Positions 58,142 through 64,000 of a stretch of 64,000 nt of DNA are shown piece by piece. Origin of the DNA: Burkholderiaceae bacterium (GTDB taxonomy: Bacteria; Pseudomonadota; Gammaproteobacteria; Burkholderiales; Burkholderiaceae_C); the NCBI GenBank assembly GCA_913776825.1, contig CAJYPV010000010.1:62001-126000 (forward strand). Direction: 5' to 3'. A model generated the notes under the pieces. The model saw only the letters and a list, made by a program, of their open reading frames with translations. It was not told the origin of the DNA and did not search any database. Each line of letters starts with the position of its first letter. Position 1 is the stretch's first letter. Position numbers and translations under genes: made by a program.

Positions 58142-58558
58142 GGGGCGGATTATTCCGGCTGGCGTACCGGGACGGGGGCGTCCGACTGGAATCTGCGCAT
58201 GAGTGATTGATTCACGGGCATAACCGACCCACGACCGTCCAAGGCGGCGCCCAACCGTCGCCCGCGTCCTGGCGACACACGCCCCAAGCACCGGCCGCGC
58301 GCCGCGACCCGTGGCGCCCCGAGGACGTTCCGCCGAGGTCATCGACGCGCCGCACGGTGCGTGGGCCCGGTCGCGGGACCGGACGCCTGCGGACGGCGCG
58401 TCGGTGTCGCAGCGGTGTCGCGGCGGTATCGCGCCGATATCGCGCCGATATCTCGCCGGTATCGCAGCGTTGTTTTCCAAGGATGTCCCGAGTTGTTCTC
58501 CCGCCTTCACTGCTGCAGCCTCGTCATCCGTAGGGGATGGCGTCGGTCCATTCTTCTG
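58142..58558. other. intergenic region with 11-bp repeat array
   Basis: 417 bases between the divergent SpmA-SpmB fusion and trypsin-like genes. The left part has no clear signals. The centre holds the 11-bp repeats (58404-58469), followed by a short T-rich patch (TTGTTTTCC). Open frames through the array are in different phases and are not believed. Confidence 0.6.
58404..58469. repeat. six tandem 11-bp repeats
   Basis: Units: GTGTCGCAGCG (58404), GTGTCGCGGCG (58415), GTATCGCGCCG (58426), ATATCGCGCCG (58437), ATATCTCGCCG (58448), GTATCGCAGCG (58459). Consensus RTATCGCGCCG, with no spacers. The period is not a multiple of three, so it is not a protein repeat; it is close to one turn of B-DNA. 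Confidence 0.92.
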
Positions 58559-59983
58559 ATGCGCCCTCGGCCCTGGCGCCGCGCGTCCGCCGCCGCCAGC
58601 GGACTGGCGCTCGGCCTGACGTTCACGCTGATCCTGATCGCCGACGCCGCTCAAGCCGCGCAAGGCGGTACCGCGCTCCGCGGTGAGGCCGTGCCGGACT
58701 GGGCCGTGGGCAATGCGCGCTGTTCCGGCGTGCTCATCACGCCGCATGCGGTGCTCACCAGCCAGCAGTGCCTCAAGCAGTCGCAATGGACCGGCGCCCA
58801 TCACCGCAAGACCGACTGGAGCTACGGCGGCGCCGACGTCTGGGGCGCGGAAGCGCTCGGCCCGATCGGCGACATCGGCCTGGTGCTGCTGACGGAGCCG
58901 TTCGGTCAAGGGCAGCCGATCGACCTGGCGCCGGTGCCGAGCTACCGCATGGAGCACACCTTGCTGAGCGACCCACCGTCGGACCGCAGCCGCGTCGCCG
59001 CCGACCGCAGCGCTGGCACGCCGCTGGTGGTCTATGCGGCGGACGGCGTCTCGCGCGACTACCGGCGATCCGCGCGTCGACTGACGGCCTATCTCCAGCG
59101 CGGGAAGGGGCCCGCGCCGTATCCAGACGCGGCGCCGCTGACCTATCGCTCACTCGCCTGGCTGCGCCGCTGGGAGCCGTGGTGGATGGGGCCGCAGACC
59201 GGCCTGTTCGCGCCGGGTCTCTTCGATCGCCTCTACACGCTGCCGTCCGAGGTCGGCGGGCTGGCCTGGGTCGATCAGGACGTGGACGACCAGTTGATCG
59301 CCTTCAGCGGCGAGGACCCGGCCGAAGGGCTCGTCTCCCCAGTGGGCGAAGACCCGGCCGATCGCGGCGCCGGCATCTTCGCGGTCGATGGCTCAGGCGC
59401 GGAGTGGCTGGTGGGCACGGTCTCCGGCGAGCGCTTGCAGCCGCGGCTGAGCGCTCACTGGCCCTGGATCGTCGAGACCCTGGTGCAGCACGGGCTGACC
59501 ACTGACGCCCTGGCCTTGGCCCGCGCGGTTCTAGGGACCGGCGACGGGATCGAGGCCGATCCGCTGGCCACCGAAGGCGACATCCATGGACGTGTGGATC
59601 CGGTGAGCGGTCAGCTCATGTTCTATCGCTTGGTGCGCCGTGACGAATCAGGCGGCTATGGCGAGTTTCCCAACGGCGCGCAGAGCAACGCCTGGTGGGC
59701 GGTGCTGGGACACCAGTTGCCCAGCCGGCGCCAGGTGCTGGCGGCGTACGGGCCCTCGGCCTGGCCGTGGCCGTTGGCGACGCCGGCCGCGCCGATCACG
59801 GGCGCGTCGTTGGATGCGGCTCAGGCGTCCTTGCCGCAGTCCTCGCCGTCGTCACCGCCGTCGTCACCGCCGCGCGCTTCTCCGTCGACCGCCGCGACGC
59901 GCGAGGGCGCTGAAGCCTCACGACGACTCAGCCGGCCTCCAGGAAACGCTCCCGCACCTCCAGCACCTGCGGCAGCACGCTGA
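58559..59983 (+). CDS. secreted trypsin-fold protein lacking catalytic His and Ser (pseudo-protease)
   Basis: 474 residues with a signal peptide (Arg-rich, hydrophobic 12-28, cleavage near AAQAA). The chymotrypsin-type pattern is visible: CSGVLITPHAVLTSQQC (C55 and C71, the usual disulfide) where the expected AAHC has Gln (Q70) at the catalytic His. The Asp region GDIGLVLL (D105) is kept. The expected GDSGGP has become ADRGAGIF, with Arg (R269) at the serine. WLVGTVSG follows as in active relatives. An insert (about 165-260) and a Pro/Ser-rich tail (from about 415) flank the fold. The stop codon lies inside the next gene: the convergent genes overlap by 56 bases. Function unknown; a binding or inhibitor role is possible. 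Confidence 0.75.
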   Translation: MRPRPWRRASAAASGLALGLTFTLILIADAAQAAQGGTALRGEAVPDWAVGNARCSGVLITPHAVLTSQQCLKQSQWTGAHHRKTDWSYGGADVWGAEALGPIGDIGLVLLTEPFGQGQPIDLAPVPSYRMEHTLLSDPPSDRSRVAADRSAGTPLVVYAADGVSRDYRRSARRLTAYLQRGKGPAPYPDAAPLTYRSLAWLRRWEPWWMGPQTGLFAPGLFDRLYTLPSEVGGLAWVDQDVDDQLIAFSGEDPAEGLVSPVGEDPADRGAGIFAVDGSGAEWLVGTVSGERLQPRLSAHWPWIVETLVQHGLTTDALALARAVLGTGDGIEADPLATEGDIHGRVDPVSGQLMFYRLVRRDESGGYGEFPNGAQSNAWWAVLGHQLPSRRQVLAAYGPSAWPWPLATPAAPITGASLDAAQASLPQSSPSSPPSSPPRASPSTAATREGAEASRRLSRPPGNAPAPPAPAAAR

Positions 59984-60923
59984 TGAACAGCTCCACCAGG
60001 CGCGGCTCGAAATGCTTGCCGGCTTGTTCGCGCAGATGGGCGACGGCGCGGTCCACCGGCCAGGCCGGCTTGTAGGGCCGCACGCTGGTCAGCGCATCGA
60101 AGACATCGGCGATGGCGACGATGCGGGCTTCCTCCGGAATCGCCTCGCCGGCCAGTCCTTCCGGATAGCCGGTGCCGTCCCATTTCTCGTGATGGGCCAG
60201 GGCGATGCGGCGCGCGATCGCCAGCAGGCCGTGGGTCTGCTCGCCCAGGATTTCGGCGCCGATCTGCGGATGGCGGCGCATCACCGACCACTCGGCTTCA
60301 TCGAGCTTGCCCGGCTTCTGCAGGATCGCATCGGGAATGCCGAGCTTGCCGATGTCATGCATCGGCGCGGCATGCAGCAGGTCGTCGGCCTCATGATCCG
60401 AGTAGCCGGCGGCGCGGGCCAGGATCTGGGAATAGTGGCTCATGCGCACCACATGCCAGCCGGTCTCGTTGTCCTTGTATTCCGCCGCGCGACCGAGGCG
60501 CTGCACGATCTGCAGCCGCGTGTCGCGCAGCTCCTGGGCGCGCACCAGCGACAGATGATTGCGCACCCGCGCCCGCACCACCGGCGGGCTGACCGGCTTG
60601 GTGATGTAGTCGACCGCGCCCGCATCGAAGCCGGCGGTCTCGTCGCCGGACTCCGCCAGCGCGGTGACGAAGATGATGGGGATGCCCTGCGTCGCCTCGA
60701 AGGATTTGAGTTGCCGGCAGACCTCCAGCCCGGAGAGCGCCGGCATCATCACGTCCAGCAGCACCAGGTGCGGCAGCTCGCTGCGCGCCAGCTCCAGCGC
60801 CTTGTGGCCGTCCCGCGCGAACAGCAGCCGATAGTCCTCCTGCAGCGCATGGCGCAGCACCTGCAGGTTGGCCGGCTCGTCATCGACCAGCAGCAGTTTG
60901 GGTCGGTGGTCGACAGCGCTCAT
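59928..60923 (-). CDS. REC-HD-GYP response regulator (cyclic di-GMP phosphodiesterase)
   Basis: 331 residues. The receiver domain (1-125) has the acidic pair in LLLVDDEPANLQ, the phospho-Asp in LVLLDVMMPALSG, and Lys in YITKPVSPP. The HD-GYP domain (about 140-331) has HDIGKLGIP and later HHEKWDGTGYPEGL, where the metal-binding and GYP motifs are intact, so it should degrade cyclic di-GMP. It lies 36 bases downstream of the hybrid kinase gene on the same strand, which suggests that the kinase controls it. The 3' end overlaps the convergent trypsin-fold gene by 56 bases. Confidence 0.93.
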   Translation of the reverse strand: MSAVDHRPKLLLVDDEPANLQVLRHALQEDYRLLFARDGHKALELARSELPHLVLLDVMMPALSGLEVCRQLKSFEATQGIPIIFVTALAESGDETAGFDAGAVDYITKPVSPPVVRARVRNHLSLVRAQELRDTRLQIVQRLGRAAEYKDNETGWHVVRMSHYSQILARAAGYSDHEADDLLHAAPMHDIGKLGIPDAILQKPGKLDEAEWSVMRRHPQIGAEILGEQTHGLLAIARRIALAHHEKWDGTGYPEGLAGEAIPEEARIVAIADVFDALTSVRPYKPAWPVDRAVAHLREQAGKHFEPRLVELFISVLPQVLEVRERFLEAG

Positions 60924-60937
60924 CGTGCTTCAGCTCC

Positions 60938-60961
60938 GCAGCTCATTCGCTCATCCGCTCA
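60938..60961 (-). repeat. octamer run starting at a stop codon
   Basis: On the minus strand TGAGCGGA, TGAGCGAA and TGAGCTGC follow without spacers. The first TGA is the stop codon of the hybrid kinase. As at 5634, the period of eight puts TGA in all three frames. Confidence 0.75.
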
Positions 60962-63900
60962 CAGGGACGGGGAGGTCGGCGCCGCCTCCGCCACCAGGGC
61001 GCCTGCCGCCAGCGCGGTGTCGAGGCCCTGCAGCGCCTGCAAGGCCGCGTCGAAATCGAAATCGTCGATGGCCTGCACCAGCGGCGCACAGCGCTCGGCG
61101 CCCAATTGCTGGCGCAACTGGCGCAAGGCGTCGTCGTCCAGCTCGCTGCCGCGCAGGGCGGCCGCCAACTGACGGATCAGCCGCACCAGATCGCGCTGTT
61201 CCGGCGCCAGCAGATCCAGCGGCGCGGGCGCAGTGGGCGGCGGGGCATCCATGTCGGCGATGGCCTCCAGCACGTCGGACAGCGCCATCCCCAGCGCATC
61301 GATCAACGCCGACAGCGCGTCGACGCGATCCTGACGCAAGGCCTCCTCGACCGCCGCGCTCGCGCTCAGCAGCGTGGGCATGGCGAGGTTGCCGGACACA
61401 CCGCGCCAGCGGTGCACCAGCGCGCGCAGTTCCAGCCACTGGCGCTGGATCATGAGCGTCTGCAGCCGGCTCACGCCGTCCTGCTGCTCGGCGGCGAAGC
61501 GTCGCAGTCCCCGCTGCCAGGCCTGCGCGCTGCCCCACAGGCGCAGACCCTGGTGCCAGTCCAGCACCGAGGCATCGAGGGCGTCGTCATCAGCGCCCAG
61601 ACCGCCCATCGCCGTGTCGCGCGTCGGCAGTGGGCGCGACGGCGGGGGCGCGGCGCCGGCGGGCAGCGACAGCCCCAGCACCCGGCCCATCTCGGCGAAC
61701 AGCCGGGCCGGCTCCACCGGCTTCACCGCGAAGCCGTCCATGCCGGCCGCGAGCGCGGCCTGGCGGTCCTCTTCCAGCACGCTGGCCGTCAGCGCGACGA
61801 CCGGCGTGTGATGGCGGTCCTGCGCCAGCTCGAAATTGCGGATGCGGCGGGTCGCACCCAGGCCGTCCAGATGCGGCATGTGCACATCCATGAGCACCGC
61901 ATCGAAACGTTCCTCGGTGAAGGCCTTGAGCGCCTGCAGGCCGTCGGTCACGAGCCGCACCTGATGGCCTTCGCGGCTCAGGATCAGTTGCAGCAATTCG
62001 CCGTTCTGGGCCACGTCATCGGCGACCAGCAGTTTCAGCGGCGGCAGGCTCACCGTATCGGTCGACGGGCGCGACGCGCTGGCCCGGGCCGGATCGCCCA
62101 GCGGCAGCGGCAGCCAGACATGGAAGGTGCTGCCTTGCCCCAGCACGCTCTCGACCGTGATGCGGCCGCCCATGCGTTCCACCAGTTGCCGCGAGATCGT
62201 CGTGCCCAGCCCGGTGCCGCCAAAGCGGCGGGTGGTGGAGGCATCCGCCTGCGCGAAGGCATCGAAGATGCGGTCGAGGCGGTCTTCGGCGATGCCGATG
62301 CCGGTGTCGATCACGGCCAGATGGATGCGTCCGCCGTCGTGGCTCATGCGCAAGGTGACCGCGCCCTGCTCGGTGAACTTGATCGCGTTGCCGACCAGAT
62401 TCAGCAACACCTGCTGAACCCGCAGCGGATCGCCGATGAAGACTTGCGGCCAGTGGGCGGGATAGTCCAGCTGCAGCGACAGCCGCTTGCGCTGCGCCAG
62501 CAGACGCAGGGAATTGAGCGCCTGCTCGCACACCAGGCGCAGCGAGAAATCGGTCTGCTCCAGGGCCATCGCGCCCTTGTCGAGCTTGGCGGTGTCCAGG
62601 ATGTCGTTGAGCAGCGCCAGCAGCGAGCGCGCGGACCCGCGCACCGTGCCGAGATGGCGACGCTGGGCTTCGCTCAGCGTGGTGTCCAGCAGCAATTCGG
62701 TGAAGCCGAGGATCGCATTCATCGGCGTGCGGATCTCATGGCTCATGTTGGCCAGGAAGGCGCTCTTGGCCGCTGCAGCGGATTCGGCGCTCTCCTTGGC
62801 ATGTTCCAGCTGCAGCTGCAGGCGCTTGGATTCGGTGATGTCCAGCATCACGCCATCGATCCATTGCGGCACGCCGTGAGCGTCGCGCACCGGCCGACCG
62901 CGCTCCGACACCCAACGCTCGCTGCCGCTGCGATGGTGCATCCGGTATTCGATGGTGTAGGGCAGGTCGGTGCGCACGGCCTCGGAGACCGCGTCGTTCA
63001 CCGAGGACCAGTCCTGCGGATGGATCAGGGCGCCGCAATGCTGGCGGCCATCGATGAAATCGTCCATCGGCCAGCCTGTGAGGTCCTGCACCGCATCGCC
63101 GATCAGGACCATGCTCCAGTCCGCATCCAGCCGGCAGCGGAAGGTGACGCCGGGGCTGTTGGCGATGAGCGCGCGGTATTGGTTTTCGCTTTCGCGCAGG
63201 GCGCGGTCCATGTCCAGCAGCCGTTGGCGCTCGGCCATCAGCTCGCGGTTCAGCCGTCGATAGACCAGCAGGCCATTGGCACCGGCGGTGATCGCGCTGA
63301 TCGCCAGCGCCACCAGGGTCACCGCCATCGCCAGCAGGCCGTTGTTCTGCAGCCCGGTGTTGCAGGGGCCGTCGGCATCGCCGACGAAGCGCGCGGCGCC
63401 CATCGCGGTGTAGTGCATGCCGGCGATGGCCGCGCCCATGGCCAGACCGCCCAGGCTGACGCCCCAGCCGGCCGACAGCCGCCCTTCCAGCCCGAAGGCG
63501 ATCCACAAGGCCAGCATCGCCAGCAGCACCGCCACCACGATGGAGGCGCCGAACCAGAGCGGGTCATAGCGCAGCGCGGCGCTCATCTCCATGGCCGCCA
63601 TGCCGGCGTAATGCATCGCGCCAATGCCGGCGCCCACCACCACGCCGCCGAGGCTCCAGGACCGTCGACTGAGACTGCCGCGCGACAGCAAGGCCAGGGC
63701 CACCCAGGACGCGAGCAAGGCCGGCAGCATCGACAGCGCGGTCAGCACCGGCGCGAAGCGCACGATGGTGCAGAGCTCGAAGGCCAGCATGCCGATGAAG
63801 TGCATCGACCAGACACCGCCGCCCAACGCGATCGCGCCGCTGGCGAGGATGAACTGGCGCCGCCAGCCGGTCGAGCGCCGCGCCATGCGGGCGCCTTGCA

Positions 63901-64000
63901 GCCCGAGCGCGGAGCTCATCGCCGCCACGGCGATCGACAGCAGCACCAGCGGCAGCGAGAAACGGCCCGTCAGCAGCAGCGTGGGATCGCCGTCGCGGAA
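60959..64000 (-). CDS. MHYT hybrid sensor kinase with REC and HPt domains (5' end outside window)
   Basis: The 5' end is cut by the right edge: the frame is open through position 64000, with hydrophobic sequence TLLLTGRFSLPLVLLSIAVAAM leading into the first helices. A seven-helix MHYT region carries MHFIGM, MHYAGM and MHYTAM (putative copper-binding, for oxygen/CO/NO sensing). A PAS/PAC domain, HisKA with FLANMSHEIRTPMNAILGF, an ATPase domain (RRFGGTGLGTTISRQL), a receiver with LMDVHMPHLDG, and an HPt domain with the phospho-His in VHRWRGVSGNLAM follow. The HPt can hand phosphate on to a separate receiver, most simply that of the downstream HD-GYP protein. The stop codon starts a TGA octamer run. 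Confidence 0.92.
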   Translation of the reverse strand, partial: FRDGDPTLLLTGRFSLPLVLLSIAVAAMSSALGLQGARMARRSTGWRRQFILASGAIALGGGVWSMHFIGMLAFELCTIVRFAPVLTALSMLPALLASWVALALLSRGSLSRRSWSLGGVVVGAGIGAMHYAGMAAMEMSAALRYDPLWFGASIVVAVLLAMLALWIAFGLEGRLSAGWGVSLGGLAMGAAIAGMHYTAMGAARFVGDADGPCNTGLQNNGLLAMAVTLVALAISAITAGANGLLVYRRLNRELMAERQRLLDMDRALRESENQYRALIANSPGVTFRCRLDADWSMVLIGDAVQDLTGWPMDDFIDGRQHCGALIHPQDWSSVNDAVSEAVRTDLPYTIEYRMHHRSGSERWVSERGRPVRDAHGVPQWIDGVMLDITESKRLQLQLEHAKESAESAAAAKSAFLANMSHEIRTPMNAILGFTELLLDTTLSEAQRRHLGTVRGSARSLLALLNDILDTAKLDKGAMALEQTDFSLRLVCEQALNSLRLLAQRKRLSLQLDYPAHWPQVFIGDPLRVQQVLLNLVGNAIKFTEQGAVTLRMSHDGGRIHLAVIDTGIGIAEDRLDRIFDAFAQADASTTRRFGGTGLGTTISRQLVERMGGRITVESVLGQGSTFHVWLPLPLGDPARASASRPSTDTVSLPPLKLLVADDVAQNGELLQLILSREGHQVRLVTDGLQALKAFTEERFDAVLMDVHMPHLDGLGATRRIRNFELAQDRHHTPVVALTASVLEEDRQAALAAGMDGFAVKPVEPARLFAEMGRVLGLSLPAGAAPPPSRPLPTRDTAMGGLGADDDALDASVLDWHQGLRLWGSAQAWQRGLRRFAAEQQDGVSRLQTLMIQRQWLELRALVHRWRGVSGNLAMPTLLSASAAVEEALRQDRVDALSALIDALGMALSDVLEAIADMDAPPPTAPAPLDLLAPEQRDLVRLIRQLAAALRGSELDDDALRQLRQQLGAERCAPLVQAIDDFDFDAALQALQGLDTALAAGALVAEAAPTSPSL

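Overview
The window is a GC-rich (visibly about 65-70%) chromosomal segment of a betaproteobacterium. Markers that point to Burkholderiales are the rsmB-DUF4390-NtrY/NtrX-like gene order, a DUF1840 protein, an OmpC-type porin with an AQSSVTLWG mature end, and a fused LivM-LivG transporter. A Roseateles/Mitsuaria/Rubrivivax-like genus is my inference, not shown directly. There are no insertion sequences, phage genes, CRISPR arrays or rRNA genes; one tRNA (Phe) is present. Nearly all of the sequence is coding.

Layout. 0.2-5.6 kb (+): DUF1840, a histidine phosphatase, a sterol-desaturase-like hydroxylase, a porin with a clear terminator, glyoxalase I, a DUF3034 outer-membrane-type protein and an exported truncated globin. 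5.8-6.8 kb: an orphan 255-residue protein and tRNA-Phe. 6.8-11.9 kb (-): rsmB, DUF4390 and an NtrY/NtrX-like pair whose regulator lacks the AAA+ domain. 12.1-13.3 kb (+): folE and a BLUF photoreceptor. 13.4-15.2 kb (-): a flavocytochrome c sulfide dehydrogenase pair. 15.4-20.6 kb: LemA, queC, DUF4139, proA, LysE exporter. 20.8-29.7 kb (-): M16 peptidase, AEC carrier, sensor kinase, topB. 29.8-32.0 kb (+): SET methyltransferase, birA, a membrane-anchored protein. 32.2-38.7 kb (-): a subtilase with a GlyGly-CTERM tail, gap, a protein made of disulfide-type repeats, tkt. 39.1-45 kb: murU, a YbdK ligase overlapping a cation/proton antiporter, aldo/keto reductase, UbiH-type monooxygenase, MFS exporter. 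46.7-51.7 kb (+): a complete branched-chain amino acid ABC transporter. 51.8-56.9 kb: LysR regulator, TPR-like/GGDEF protein, an ECF42-type sigma factor with its DGPF partner, Gdx/SugE, and a fused SpmA-SpmB. 58.4-64 kb: an 11-bp repeat array, a secreted trypsin-fold protein that has lost its catalytic His and Ser, a REC-HD-GYP regulator, and an MHYT hybrid kinase cut by the right edge.

Most promising for follow-up: (i) the secreted pseudo-protease at 58.6-60.0 kb, preceded by six 11-bp repeats; (ii) runs of octamers beginning with TGA that start at, or lie shortly after, stop codons at three places and so place stops in all three frames; (iii) the translationally coupled antiporter and gamma-glutamyl-ligase-like pair; (iv) the likely phosphorelay from MHYT hybrid kinase to HD-GYP; (v) the orphan next to the 3' end of tRNA-Phe; (vi) the Cys-framed repeat protein between tkt and gap.
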